Shown in pieces: positions 27,286-36,890 of a stretch of DNA of 64,000 nt. Origin of the DNA: Lignipirellula cremea (GTDB taxonomy: Bacteria; Planctomycetota; Planctomycetia; Pirellulales; Pirellulaceae); assembly GCF_007751035.1 (NCBI RefSeq), contig NZ_CP036433.1:1965001-2029000 (forward strand), read 5' to 3'. The stretch's first letter is position 1. Each line of letters starts with the position of its first letter. Both the position numbers and the translations under genes were made by a program. The notes below the pieces were generated by a model. That model searched no databases. It was not told the origin of the DNA and saw nothing but the letters and a program-made list of their open reading frames with translations.

Positions 27286-27675
27286 GGCAATCCCTGTGAG
27301 ACAAAAAGCAGAAATCAGGACATGGGAGTCGTCGCTCCCGGCCAGATCCCGCCATGATCGGGTGGACGGGTTTCTCCCGTTTTAGCGCCAGGCCGCGAAT
27401 CTCACCAGACGGGAAGAGAAATTTCCCGTCGCCCTGGCTGACGTCCTGATCGGCCAGGCGACGCGCACGCGGCCCCCCAGGCGGTGTTTTTCTGCCTGAA
27501 GGGATCGTCGCCGGGCGAGTTGCGATCCGGGAATCGGAACAGGTATGGTTGAACGGGGCGTAAAAAATCAATACGATGCGACAGTCAGACGCGGCGGCCT
27601 TTTCTTTCCATTCCCCAGGCCAAAATCTCTGCGTCGGTTCCTTCCCCAGGTTCCCTCTTCCCAAAGCCTTTACGC
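27286..27675. other. Divergent intergenic region
   Basis: There are 390 nt between pyrF (minus) and the diadenylate-cyclase-like gene (plus). No gene, RNA or clear operator is seen; promoters for both genes are expected here. Confidence 0.45.
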
Positions 27676-28623
27676 ATGAAACCGACGAAATTCGGCAAGC
27701 AGTTCGCCGCGTTTTATGAAATGGCCCTGCAGCTGGCGGTAAAAGCAGAGGCCGATGGCGTAATTGTCATGGTGGACCAGCCCACGGAGTGGGAGCATCT
27801 GGTGGAGCGTTCGAACGGGCAAAGAATCATTATCGCCGCCGACGGGCAGGAACAAATGGCCGGCGCCAGCGAAGCCGGTCTGCCGACGATCGAGCTCGAC
27901 ATGGACGACTCGCCGATGGCCGAACGGGTGACCCAGGCCCTGATCGAAGCGGTCGCGGATGAGTTTGTGCCGGCCGGTTCCAGCGTGGTCGCCGTGTACA
28001 GCGGATTCGAGCTGGGCAAGATCGACTCGGTCAGCTTCGTGCGGTTGCATGAGCATCTGGGCCGGCTCACTTCCCGCGATCTGCAGAAAATTGAAACCCA
28101 CGTCCCGCTGGATACGCTCAAAACGATCGTCGACCTGGCCGTGGAAATCGGCCGCGAAGGACGCGAAGGGAAACCGGTCGGCACGATGCTGGTCGTCGGC
28201 GACGTCCGTAAAGTGATGATGCAAAGCCACGAAGCGGTCTGGGATCCCGTGCGGGGCTACAACCGGAAAGAGCGGAACCTGCACGAAACGCGAAACCGCG
28301 ATGCGGTCAAAGAGATCGCCCAGCTGGATGGTGCCTTTGTGATCTCGGCCGACGGCACTGTCGAAGCCAGCTGCCGGATTATCGACACCTCGCCGGTTGA
28401 GTTAACGCTTACCAAGGGGCTGGGCTCCCGGCACTGGGCGGCCGCCGCCATCAGCAAGAATACCAAAGCCATCGCCATTGTCGTCAGCGAATCGAACGGC
28501 ACTGTCCGCATTTTCCAGGACGGCGAAGTGATCCTGCGCATCGAACCGCTCCGCCGACCGATGCGTTGGCGCGGCTTCGACTCCGACGCCCCGCAAAACG
28601 AAGGCGGCGTCAAATCCAGTTAG
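27676..28623 (+). CDS. Diadenylate-cyclase-like (DisA_N) protein with pyruvate-kinase-like N-terminus
   Basis: The protein has 315 residues. The C-terminal part (about 190-300) matches the DisA_N/DAC domain that makes c-di-AMP from two ATP. It has DGA at about 218-220 (LDGAFVISADGTVEAS) and LTKGLGSRHWAAAAISK, where the family motif RHR reads RHW (residues 252-254). The N-terminal part (about 15-190; LAVKAEADGVIVMVDQP, VVAVYSGFELGKIDSV) resembles the C-terminal domain of pyruvate kinase. This arrangement recalls the archaeal DacZ type rather than bacterial CdaA or DisA. There are no membrane segments, so it is cytoplasmic. It may make c-di-AMP or bind nucleotides without catalysis. Confidence 0.82.
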   Translation: MKPTKFGKQFAAFYEMALQLAVKAEADGVIVMVDQPTEWEHLVERSNGQRIIIAADGQEQMAGASEAGLPTIELDMDDSPMAERVTQALIEAVADEFVPAGSSVVAVYSGFELGKIDSVSFVRLHEHLGRLTSRDLQKIETHVPLDTLKTIVDLAVEIGREGREGKPVGTMLVVGDVRKVMMQSHEAVWDPVRGYNRKERNLHETRNRDAVKEIAQLDGAFVISADGTVEASCRIIDTSPVELTLTKGLGSRHWAAAAISKNTKAIAIVVSESNGTVRIFQDGEVILRIEPLRRPMRWRGFDSDAPQNEGGVKSS

Positions 28624-28649
28624 GGAGATGGCGATGGGATGGGCAACGT

Positions 28650-29669
28650 CTACTCGAGCGTGTCCTGCATCACGGCGAACAGCTCCTGTACGGCGGTGAT
28701 CATTTTGCCCATGTCGAGCTTGCCGTCGGGGTTGTTGCAGTTGGCGTGGAACGTGTACCAGCGTCCGTTGCGATGCTGCAGCAACCAGTTGCCGGCCAGC
28801 AGCTGATCTTCGGAACCGCCTTTGAAACCGACGTACGTCCAGACGGCCGGGTCGTACTGCAGTTTGGGGTCGACCGTCAGAATTGCCCGCACGGGGGCGG
28901 CTGGCTGGTCGGCTTCGGTGTGCAGTTTGATCCAGGTTAGCGCCCGGGCCATGTCGAGCGGCGTGGCGAACCATTCGGCCAGATTGTAGGCCGTGGTGTC
29001 AAAATCGAGCTTGTCATAATCCGGTCGCATCGCGTCCCATTGCGTCAGGAACTGCCGTTTGCCGGCCAGGTCGAGCGTCTGGTACTTTTTGCCCGGCATC
29101 CCCTGGGCCCGGTCGCGGAGCATGGTCATTTCCCGCGTTTCCAAAAGGGGAATGTTCCACTCCGGCTGGCGGTGTCCCATTTTCACCATCTGGGCTTCGA
29201 TCGTCTCTCGTCCCAGCAGGTGAATCAGGTGGTCGGTGGCGGTGTTATCGCTGATCGAGATCATCTTGAGAGCAAAGGTGTGCAGCGTGACGGGCGAGCC
29301 CATCGGCCACCCGGCCATTTCACTATGGGGCGGTCCGATCCAGTCGGCCTGCAGTGTTTTGACGTCGGCCAGTCGCCGTTGCTCGTCGTTCACCTGCTGG
29401 GTCAGCGTTCCCAGGATGAACAGCTTGAAGCCCGATCCAATGGCGAAGCGGTCGTTCTCACGCAGGCCATACAGCAGTTTTGGCCCGGCGGGGGTCACTT
29501 CGGTAAAAGCGAATGCCTTCTCACCCGGCAGCTGGGCCAGGGCTTCGCGAGCCGCTTTATCGACGCGGGCCGTTTCGGCGGCGGGAGCCGCTTTTGCCGC
29601 CGGCGGAGCACCGAACATCATCCCCATCGCGAGCAGGGTAGCCGTAGAAACCATCATCAAGCACCTCAT
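28650..29669 (-). CDS. Class A beta-lactamase-like serine hydrolase
   Basis: The 339-residue secreted protein has a signal peptide (MRCLMMVSTATLLAMGMMFG, cleavage near PPAAKAA). The penicillin-recognising fold is indicated by SxxK in IGSGFKLFILG, SDN in ISISDNTATDHLIHLLGRE, and a KGG triad (VGFKGGSEDQLLAGNWLL) in place of KTG. I do not see an obvious Omega-loop ExxLN general base, so true beta-lactamase activity is uncertain. Planctomycetes often encode such hydrolases of unknown substrate. It is convergent with the diadenylate-cyclase-like gene, with 26 nt between stops. Confidence 0.82.
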   Translation of the reverse strand: MRCLMMVSTATLLAMGMMFGAPPAAKAAPAAETARVDKAAREALAQLPGEKAFAFTEVTPAGPKLLYGLRENDRFAIGSGFKLFILGTLTQQVNDEQRRLADVKTLQADWIGPPHSEMAGWPMGSPVTLHTFALKMISISDNTATDHLIHLLGRETIEAQMVKMGHRQPEWNIPLLETREMTMLRDRAQGMPGKKYQTLDLAGKRQFLTQWDAMRPDYDKLDFDTTAYNLAEWFATPLDMARALTWIKLHTEADQPAAPVRAILTVDPKLQYDPAVWTYVGFKGGSEDQLLAGNWLLQHRNGRWYTFHANCNNPDGKLDMGKMITAVQELFAVMQDTLE

Positions 29670-29785
29670 CCAGAAACAAAAAGCGGCGAATTCTGCACCA
29701 GGTAAACCCTAGCATTCCGGCGCGTCGGAACGCGGCATTAAAGGGGGCGTTTGTTCGGGGAAAGGAGAAAGAAGTCGTAGACCGT

Positions 29786-32700
29786 TCAAACAAGCGTGGA
29801 TTGCTCGATCTGCAGGATGGTCGCTTTGCGGGTCTCGCCGTTCCAGGTGAGCTCGACCTGGTCGTCGACTTCGGCGGCCAGCAGCCCGGCGCCAGACGGA
29901 TCGCCGGCCGAAACCAGCCCGCCCAGCTGGTCGAAGATATCGGCCGTCAGCAGCAGCGTGTAATGCCGGGCCGGGTCGTCCTCGAAGGACACCACCACGC
30001 GGTCGCCAATCTGCACGCTTCGCTGCGGCGGCGTCGGCAGGCCAGGGGTCGGCTGTTCCTCGTCCCGTTCGGGCTCGGCCGGGTCGCGTTTCGCCCCTTC
30101 CCGTGCGGGCATTTCCGGCAAGAGGACGCGATGCTCGGTGTACGCCCGCGGCGCGGAAGCGGCGCCCAGCGGCCTGATTTCGGCCGCCGCCAGGGTCCGG
30201 GTCAGGTCCGCCAGGCAGGCCTTGGGATCGAGCGCATAACTGGCGGCCCAGCATCGCCAGAAACGCCAGCCGGCCCGCTCCAGCACCTTTTGCCGGTTCC
30301 AGTCTTCCAGCCAGGCGTCGGCCGTCTGCCGGGTGTCGCCATCGAGTTCAATCGCCAGACGCCGGTCGTTTTCTCCTTCGACCACCAGATCAATGCGGAA
30401 CCGGCCCACCTCCACATGCGGCGTCGCCCGATAACCCAGCTTTGTGAGATGCCGGAAAAAGTCCCGCTCCAGAGGCGTCTCGCAGCGTTCGATCAGGCTC
30501 TGCGAAGCATCCGGCGCCTGGGGCATCGGGTGCAGAAAGTGCTCGATCACCTTCCGTTTGAGATCGCGCGGACTCGACAGATCTTCCGGCTGGACGGAGC
30601 GATACAGGTACATCCGATCACGGGCGCGGCTCAGGGCCACATTAAAACGCTGGTCGTACAGCCAGCCGGTCTGGGCCCGGCACTGCGCGCGGCTGGCGAC
30701 CATCGACAGGAACATGATGTCCCGCTCTTTCCCCTGGAAGGCGGCCGCATTCCCGCAAGCGATCCGATGCTGCACGTACTTGTCCTCGCCAATCCGCTCC
30801 AGCAGCCGGTTCTGGATCAACTCGGCCTGCTGGTCGCCAATCAGCGAGATCACGCCCATGCTGCGATTCTGAAAGGCCGGATCCTTGGTCAGCAACTCAA
30901 TCTCATCGACGATCGCTTCCACCTCGGCGAGGTTCACCTTGTGCGCATCACGCTCGCCATGCGGCAGGTACACATCGACCAGCGGCGGGTCGATCCGCTC
31001 CGACGCTTTCGGAATCCGCAGGGCGTGGATCTCTTTACTGTAGAACTGGAAGCTGAAACGGATGATCGGCTCGACGCAGCGGAAATGCTCGTTCAGCATG
31101 ATCTTGTCGCCGGGGAACACGGCCGAGGCCAGGTCGTACAGCGATCCGCCCGGCGCCAGCTGCGAAGCAAACGGCTGTCCCTGCAGAAAGCGACGCCGCA
31201 GCTGGTTAACCTTCCGCTCCTCGACGGCGACTGCCTCGGGACTGACCTGCCGGTCATCGCCGACGATCAACGTTTTCTTCGCCCTCAGCAGGGCCGGCAG
31301 CGCTCGGGCGTCGGACTGGGAAGCCTCGTCGACAATCACCAGATCAAAGCCGCCCAGCCGGGCCGGCAAGGATTCCGACACCCGCCACGTCGGCATGATC
31401 CAGCAGGGGACGGCCTCCATGCACTGCAGCATCGCCTTGCGAGCATCGCCGCGGAACCGCCGGGCGCGGATCCCCGTGCCGGCGCCAATTTTGCGCACCG
31501 CCGTGACGAATGTGGTTAGCGCTGACAGCCGGGCTTTCGTCATCCGCTCGAACAGCCCCAGGTAGGTCCGCAGTCGCACGACCTCGAGCATCGCCTTGGA
31601 CAGGTCCTGCTCTGTTTGCAGTCGTTCGGCCGAGAGTTGCGTGAGCTGCTCGCGACTATCGAGGGCGACCAGCCGCGTCTCCAGCCGCTTCATCCGCCAG
31701 GACGCCTGCCAGTCCAGCGGCGTGACGGGATCGGCCTCAAGCGTGGCGGGCGTTTCCCTCAGCCGGTCCGCCCACAACGGCGCGCCCGACGCTTGCACCT
31801 GCTGGGCGGCGGAGTCCACCGTATCCAGCGGCCCGCGCTGTTCGTGCAGGCGGGCCAGCTCCCGCAGCAGGCTCCGCCAGGCGTCGCCCAGTTCGGCCTC
31901 TTCGATCGACTCGTCGCCGACGGAAGTCCGCAGGAACTCCTGCATCTGCTCCACGATCGGCCCGGTCGAACGTGACAGCGTTTCCAGACCCTGCTCAATG
32001 CTGGAGCGGGCGCTGCTGAGTTTCACCCGGGCGAGGTTCGTCTCGACCGCCTGGATCGCCGCCCGTACGCCGTCGCGGGTCGCCAGCTGGGCGGGTGAGA
32101 ATCCTTGCGGGAACAGGAGGGTCGTCTGCTGGAGGACGTCCTTCTCAAACGTTGTCGCCGTCTTCTGCACGTCGACCAGCCAGGGCAGCGTACGTCCCAG
32201 CCAGGCCTGGATTTCGGCCTGATCGGCGGGAGCGGAGGGCAAGCGGAAATCGGCGGCGAGGTTATTCCAGCGAGCCGCGCAAGCAGTCAAGCATTCCTGG
32301 TAGTCCGCGTACTGTTTCACCTGTTCCCAGTCGAGCGCCGATTTGGGCGGACGTCCGTTCACTCGGATCTGGTCGAGCATTGCCTGGTCGCGCCCCCGCC
32401 AGAATGCCCATGCGGGAATCGCTGCTTTCCCCTGCTGGGCCCGTTCCACGGCGTGGAGCAGTTCGGGGCGGTGTTCGCCGGCCTCCGGAATCTGGACCGG
32501 TTGCCGCAGGAAATGGGCCCGCGTTTTGGCCGCCTCCTGCATCGCTTCCAGCAACGCATCCAGGGCGCCCTGTTCGGCTGATCCTTCCCGCCACACTTCG
32601 AACAGCCGCTCCAGCCAGGGCGTTTCCGCCAGCAGGGTCTGCGTTTCGGCCCATTGCCGCAGGTTCTGTCGCAGCTCTTCGGCCCGCAAAATGGCGTTGT

Positions 32701-34696
32701 CGGGACGGGTCGACAGGACGGGCGTGTTGTCTTGTGCGACCTGCCGTTCAATCTGGCTGGCGCGCAGCAGGTCGCGATGGACGGCGTCAATCGTGGCGGC
32801 GGTCGGCAACTCCTGCACTCGCGGCAAACGCCGATCGAGATACGCCAGATCCTCGCCCAGGTTCTGGCGGGCCGTCCGGGCGGCCGTAATCTGTTCATCG
32901 GTGACTTCCGGCGCCTCGACCACGGGATCGGTCAGCCACGCATGCTGCCGCCGTTCGGCCGCAACCTGGACGGCGAGTTCGGCCGGCATCCGGTCGGGGG
33001 CTCCGGCCAGGTCGGCATCGACGGCTTCCAGCTGGCGCCGGGCCAGTTCGACGATCGCCGCGTCGAGGGAGTTCCGCTCTTCGCGCAGCCGCCGGACTTC
33101 CTGCGTTTTCCTTACCAGATCCCGTTTGATCTGCTTGTGGTCCTTGCTGACGATATCGTCGGCGATAAAGGTCACGGCCTGTTCCAGCTGTTTCAGGCCG
33201 TTTCGCTCCGTCGTCAGCAGGCTGATCGTCAGATCGCGAACCGCAGCCGGGATCTGTTCACGCAGCACCTGCAGGGCCGACTCCCCTTTGCTGACCACCA
33301 GCACGCTGCGGCCGGTCGCCAGGTAATGGCAAACAATGTTGGCGATCGTATGCGTTTTCCCCGTGCCGGGCGGGCCCTGCACCACGACGCCGTCGCGTGT
33401 GTGCAGCCGCTGGATGATTTCCACCTGGGCTTCGTTGCTGGCTTTGGGGAAATAGATTTCGTCGGGGGAAAGCGGCCGCGGTTCACTGCCGGCCGTTTCT
33501 TCGTCCGGCGTTTCGGCGGCGGGATCAAAGCCGCCGAGCAGATCGAAATCGACGTCAAAAGCCTGCTCTTCCGACGGCGGCGACACCAGGCTGCGGCCCG
33601 ACGGCGGCAGGTCGGCCTCGTCCGTATCAGCCACCACCTGCTGCAGGCGGTGCAGATCCTGAACGACAAAGTTGCCCGTCTGCGGCCGGGCGTACAGCGC
33701 CCAGGTGTCAAGGATTGTCAGTCGCGCCGAAATCTCGGGCGGCGTGCGTCCGCCCTGCGGATCGGCGTAGTCGACCAGGTACGCTCCGCTGGAAGCGAGC
33801 TGGGCGGCTGCTTTCTTCAGCAAAGGCGCCAGGGGCTCGAGGGAAAACGGCGTGAGCTCGATCGCCTCTTCGTCCTCGTTCTCGGCTTGCGCGGCCAGCC
33901 AGGCGATCGCTTCCTGCTCAAAGCGGTCGGCGCCCTGCACATCGAGATCCAGGAACGGTTTCAGGTAGAGCTGCGGCTCCGCTTCGCGCGGCCGGACGAG
34001 CAGCGCATGGGAGTCGGGATCGATGATCGTCTCGACGGGGAGTTCGACCAGGGGATGCTCGACCGTGCGTCCGTCGGATTTCCAAAGAGCCAGGCCGACG
34101 CCGACCACGAACTCCAGCGGCACATCGGCGCCGCCGGCATCGATCGACTGCACGGCCCGGAACAGCTTCTCATAAATGCGGATCGTTTCCCGCCGGGGAA
34201 GCTCGCGGGTCGACCAGTCCCGCCAGGGACCGGCCAGATACGATTCCAGCTCGGCCTGGTCGGTGGGAAACCGAGCGAGCTGCAGGTGCGCCTGGAGCAG
34301 ATCCGGGTCGTCGGCGGCGGGGGCGAGGTCGTCATCTTCGATCTGCCCCTGGCGGACCAGGCGATCGGCCTCGGCTTGCGTGAGCTGGGCCAGTCGCATG
34401 GCGGCCGGTTCCGGGGCGGTGGTGGGATCGTCGGCCACTTCCAGCCAGTCGGCGATTCCGACAGGCGGCGCCGGCGGTTCTTCCCGATGCAAGCGATCCA
34501 GGCGAATCCAGACCGGCGCGTCGCCGTCGTCGGTGTCCAGCGTTACGCCGACGCGGCCCCGCAGTTGATGCTCGAACATCGAGAATTCTCGATACGTCCG
34601 CACCGAATACGCCTGGCGCCGGGCCCCAGGCGTCAGTCGAGCGAGCTCTTCAATGTACTGAAGTAATTCGATGAGCCGCGTTTTCAAGTCCGACAT
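29786..34696 (-). CDS. SF1 helicase fused to Vsr/MTES_1575-type nuclease and GreA/B-like C-terminal domain
   Basis: From the ATG at 34696 (MSDLKTRLIELLQYIEELAR) the protein has 1636 residues. A long N-terminal region (about 1-420) precedes a DNA2/NAM7-like SF1 helicase with Walker A GPPGTGKT near residue 440. Coiled-coil insert follows (for example RRLREERNSLDAAIVEL). Walker B is VIVDEASQSDARALP near 1120, and later motifs include SLIGDQQAE and GNAAAFQGKERDIMFLS. Residues about 1400-1500 match the MTES_1575/Vsr endonuclease fold: ETPLERDFF, FRIDLVVEG, LAIELDGD and WNRQKVLERAGWRFWRCW. The last roughly 80 residues (VQIGDRVVVSF to ILQIEQ) resemble the GreA/GreB C-terminal domain. Similar helicase-nuclease proteins occur in antiphage defence. 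No partner genes are adjacent. Confidence 0.85.
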   Translation of the reverse strand: MSDLKTRLIELLQYIEELARLTPGARRQAYSVRTYREFSMFEHQLRGRVGVTLDTDDGDAPVWIRLDRLHREEPPAPPVGIADWLEVADDPTTAPEPAAMRLAQLTQAEADRLVRQGQIEDDDLAPAADDPDLLQAHLQLARFPTDQAELESYLAGPWRDWSTRELPRRETIRIYEKLFRAVQSIDAGGADVPLEFVVGVGLALWKSDGRTVEHPLVELPVETIIDPDSHALLVRPREAEPQLYLKPFLDLDVQGADRFEQEAIAWLAAQAENEDEEAIELTPFSLEPLAPLLKKAAAQLASSGAYLVDYADPQGGRTPPEISARLTILDTWALYARPQTGNFVVQDLHRLQQVVADTDEADLPPSGRSLVSPPSEEQAFDVDFDLLGGFDPAAETPDEETAGSEPRPLSPDEIYFPKASNEAQVEIIQRLHTRDGVVVQGPPGTGKTHTIANIVCHYLATGRSVLVVSKGESALQVLREQIPAAVRDLTISLLTTERNGLKQLEQAVTFIADDIVSKDHKQIKRDLVRKTQEVRRLREERNSLDAAIVELARRQLEAVDADLAGAPDRMPAELAVQVAAERRQHAWLTDPVVEAPEVTDEQITAARTARQNLGEDLAYLDRRLPRVQELPTAATIDAVHRDLLRASQIERQVAQDNTPVLSTRPDNAILRAEELRQNLRQWAETQTLLAETPWLERLFEVWREGSAEQGALDALLEAMQEAAKTRAHFLRQPVQIPEAGEHRPELLHAVERAQQGKAAIPAWAFWRGRDQAMLDQIRVNGRPPKSALDWEQVKQYADYQECLTACAARWNNLAADFRLPSAPADQAEIQAWLGRTLPWLVDVQKTATTFEKDVLQQTTLLFPQGFSPAQLATRDGVRAAIQAVETNLARVKLSSARSSIEQGLETLSRSTGPIVEQMQEFLRTSVGDESIEEAELGDAWRSLLRELARLHEQRGPLDTVDSAAQQVQASGAPLWADRLRETPATLEADPVTPLDWQASWRMKRLETRLVALDSREQLTQLSAERLQTEQDLSKAMLEVVRLRTYLGLFERMTKARLSALTTFVTAVRKIGAGTGIRARRFRGDARKAMLQCMEAVPCWIMPTWRVSESLPARLGGFDLVIVDEASQSDARALPALLRAKKTLIVGDDRQVSPEAVAVEERKVNQLRRRFLQGQPFASQLAPGGSLYDLASAVFPGDKIMLNEHFRCVEPIIRFSFQFYSKEIHALRIPKASERIDPPLVDVYLPHGERDAHKVNLAEVEAIVDEIELLTKDPAFQNRSMGVISLIGDQQAELIQNRLLERIGEDKYVQHRIACGNAAAFQGKERDIMFLSMVASRAQCRAQTGWLYDQRFNVALSRARDRMYLYRSVQPEDLSSPRDLKRKVIEHFLHPMPQAPDASQSLIERCETPLERDFFRHLTKLGYRATPHVEVGRFRIDLVVEGENDRRLAIELDGDTRQTADAWLEDWNRQKVLERAGWRFWRCWAASYALDPKACLADLTRTLAAAEIRPLGAASAPRAYTEHRVLLPEMPAREGAKRDPAEPERDEEQPTPGLPTPPQRSVQIGDRVVVSFEDDPARHYTLLLTADIFDQLGGLVSAGDPSGAGLLAAEVDDQVELTWNGETRKATILQIEQSTLV

Positions 34697-35182
34697 AGCC
34701 AGCCGCCAGCTTCCTGCAGGAGATGTTGCCGCCGCCGCGAGACGCCCGCCGCGAGGAAATCTTTCTACTGTTATACGCGTCTGTCCACCTGACGCGACAC
34801 GCAGCGTAGCGACCCTGGCGCCAGATCGCCAGCCTTCTCGACCGGCCATGTCGCCTGGAGAAACCGCCGGGGTCCGCTAATGTTTTCCGGTCGGAGGATC
34901 AGGAGCGACAGGTGCGAATATTAGGGCGATAATGCCCGCCGACCGGCCAATGGTTGGCAGCCAGGCTGCCGCGCACTGGGGGGAGAAGGGGCAGGGACGG
35001 ACCTCTGTCTGATTCGTCGTCCGTTGTTTGAGGGATGGGGCGACAATGAAAAAGCGATTCCCAGAGCGGTTGCTTGCTGAAATCGCGTCTCTCTTTTTTC
35101 CTCCCTCAGGTCCGCTCTGAAGAGAGCTTGTCTCGTTAGTAAATTATTCTAAAGGCAATTTGTAAAACAACTTAAATAGATC
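34697..35182. other. Intergenic region with AT-rich stretch
   Basis: There is no recognisable gene upstream of the divergent helicase gene and the ferritin-like gene. The right part, from about 35130, is much AT-richer (TAAATTATTCTAAAGG and nearby). The minus-strand frame continuing upstream from the helicase start lacks protein-like composition. Confidence 0.4.
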
Positions 35183-35210
35183 TAGACTTCTACTGGAGTC
35201 GCTCTATGAT
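35183..35210 (+). promoter_or_regulatory. Candidate promoter for the ferritin-like gene
   Basis: TAGACT (35183-35188) and TATGAT (35205-35210) are 16 nt apart at the end of an AT-rich stretch, about 230 nt upstream of the gene. This is resemblance to a sigma70 promoter only. Confidence 0.35.
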
Positions 35211-35439
35211 ACCAACCGAAAAGGGAACTTGTGGCGATCATTCCGGTCGTAGCGACAGATTCTCGTGTCGCTCAAAGTAGTTTTTTTGTAGAGTCAGGTT
35301 TCCCCACAGACGGGGAGATCGTCCGGCAAGTTTGCTTGCACACAACAAGAACCGGCCGTCGTTACCTTTGGGGCAGGGCGCGCCGTTTGCACTACTTATC
35401 CCAGCATCTGGTCAGATGGAATCGAAGAAAGGACTGATG

Positions 35440-35895
35440 ATGAGCAAGTTAATCGACAAAATGAATGAGATTCTGCGTCACGAGTGGACGGGGGTCGCGC
35501 AGTACTCGCAGGCCGGATTTGTGATTTCCGGTCACTGGCGTCAGGTTTTCGCCGAAATGTTTTTCGACTCGGCCGAAGAGTCGTTCGGTCACGCCAAACT
35601 GGTCGGCGAGAAAATCTCCGCCCTGGGCTCCGTGCCGACTGTGGAGCGGAACGCCGTCAAGCAGTCGCAGAACCTGGACGAAATCCTGCAGTTCAGCCTG
35701 GAATTTGAACAGAAAGCCGTCGAATACTATTCGGCCGCCATCGGCCTGGCCGAAGAAATGGGCGACCGGGCCCTGGTGATCTTCCTGGAAGACATCCTGA
35801 AAGAAGAGCAGGAAGGCGTCGACGAAATCACCAAGCTGATGCGCGACAAGATCGCCTCCGGCAGCGGCAAAAAAGGCGCGACCAAAGCGGGCTAG
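35440..35895 (+). CDS. Ferritin/bacterioferritin-like diiron protein
   Basis: From the ATG at 35440 (six bases after AAAGGA; a neighbouring ATG lies at 35437) the protein has 151 residues and is nearly all helical. It carries ferritin-like iron ligands: Glu in LRHEWTGVAQYS, the ExxH pair in DSAEESFGHAKLVGEKI, Glu in EFEQKAVEYYSAA and ExxE-type residues in EEQEGVDEI. The tail is Lys/Gly-rich (GSGKKGATKAG). It probably stores or oxidises iron in the cytoplasm. Two hairpins downstream (36048-36069 and 36129-36153) may end its transcript. It is a single gene with no visible Fur-type box. Confidence 0.85.
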   Translation: MSKLIDKMNEILRHEWTGVAQYSQAGFVISGHWRQVFAEMFFDSAEESFGHAKLVGEKISALGSVPTVERNAVKQSQNLDEILQFSLEFEQKAVEYYSAAIGLAEEMGDRALVIFLEDILKEEQEGVDEITKLMRDKIASGSGKKGATKAG

Positions 35896-36221
35896 TGCCG
35901 CGTCAAGGCAAAGAGTTCGGGTTCTTCCAATTAGTTGTTTTGGCGATAGCCACGGTTAACTAAAAGGAATAGCGGCTCGCGCGAAAATGGCCAAACCTGA
36001 AATGGAAACTTGACGCACCACTAGTGCCGGCCAGGCACTCGCCATGTGAACGGGCCTGGGAGCCCGTTCCCCCTGCGAGCAACGGTTGCCCAAAAGTACT
36101 GGCGCAATCATCACCGCTCAAAAAATGAAGGCGACCTGCTGCAGGTCGCCTTTTTTATTGGATAATGGGGATCTCGCGTCGACAGTTTGTCAGAGAGAAG
36201 CCTTGGGACCTGAGGGATGGC
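35896..36221. other. Intergenic region with two hairpins
   Basis: This stretch between convergent genes holds GAACGGGC/GCCCGTTC (36048-36069, loop 6) and the stronger terminator at 36129-36157. No gene is seen. Confidence 0.5.
36129..36157 (+). terminator. Bidirectional rho-independent terminator
   Basis: An 11-bp perfect stem AAGGCGACCTG/CAGGTCGCCTT (36129-36153) with a 3-nt CTG loop is followed by TTTT on the plus strand and preceded by an A-rich run, so it can serve both convergent neighbours. Confidence 0.85.
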
Positions 36222-36530
36222 TCAGGCCGAATCGGCGCGAACGATCCGCGGTTCCCAGGACGAAGCCTTCGGCAAACGGCCGAACGACTGCGGCAATCGC
36301 TGCCGGTTGTTGTTGACTCCGCTGCTGACGCCCAGGGTGGCCTTGAGAGCCGCCACCTGGTCGGATTCCAGGCGAATGCTGTTCTGCGTGAACCATTCCA
36401 CGCCATCGCCGCCCCAGGATTGCTGCCGCAATTCCATGTGGGAACCGTCGTCGGTCTGCACCAGCATCACCACCAGTCGGGCCGAGGAGTCGCCCGGGAT
36501 AGTCGACAGAATCGTTTCAGATAGAGTCAT
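36222..36530 (-). CDS. Small hypothetical protein
   Basis: The 102-residue soluble protein begins MTLSETILSTIPGDSSARL and continues VVMLVQTDDGSHMELRQQSW and GGDGVEWFTQNSIRLES. The composition is that of a folded alpha/beta protein; the last roughly 25 residues look disordered. There is no signal peptide, no known motif, and only a weak ribosome site. It is monocistronic, ending near the bidirectional terminator at 36129-36157. The function is unknown. Confidence 0.6.
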   Translation of the reverse strand: MTLSETILSTIPGDSSARLVVMLVQTDDGSHMELRQQSWGGDGVEWFTQNSIRLESDQVAALKATLGVSSGVNNNRQRLPQSFGRLPKASSWEPRIVRADSA

Positions 36531-36890
36531 TAAGCTGTGAGGGATTGGGGGAGGATCAGGGGTGGGCTTAATTGAAACTGAATCTCAACATCGGTGTTCA
36601 TTCTATTTCTTCAGGGATCTGTGTCAAGAGAAATTCCAAGCCCTTTACGCGCCGGCTTAGCCCGTCCAGTCAGGGACCGGCCGTCCTCGATCTCCGTTGC
36701 TGAACTTGCCAGAGATTGGCCGCTGCTGGCCTGGCCCAGAACACTCCGTCTCACGTCTTGCGAGTTCGGCTACAAGCTGGCGCCGTGCGATGTTTTTGGG
36801 ACGCTACCTCGTCAACTTTGCTCGCAGCCGGTAGCATCAATTGGCTAGTTTTTCTTCCCGGCGAAATTCTGAACAGCAGAGGTTGAGGCG
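36531..36890. other. Divergent intergenic region
   Basis: There are 360 nt between the small minus-strand gene and the 2-hydroxyacid dehydrogenase gene. I see no gene, RNA or clear promoter pair. Confidence 0.4.

Noticed and set aside
32654-34666. 670-residue open frame on the plus strand.
   Set aside because: It is antisense to the helicase gene, whose minus-strand frame carries clear helicase motifs; the opposite frame has none.
34697-34849. N-terminal extension of the helicase frame to 34849.
   Set aside because: The 51 extra residues are Arg/Gly/Ala-rich without conservation cues; ATG 34696 is the more natural start.
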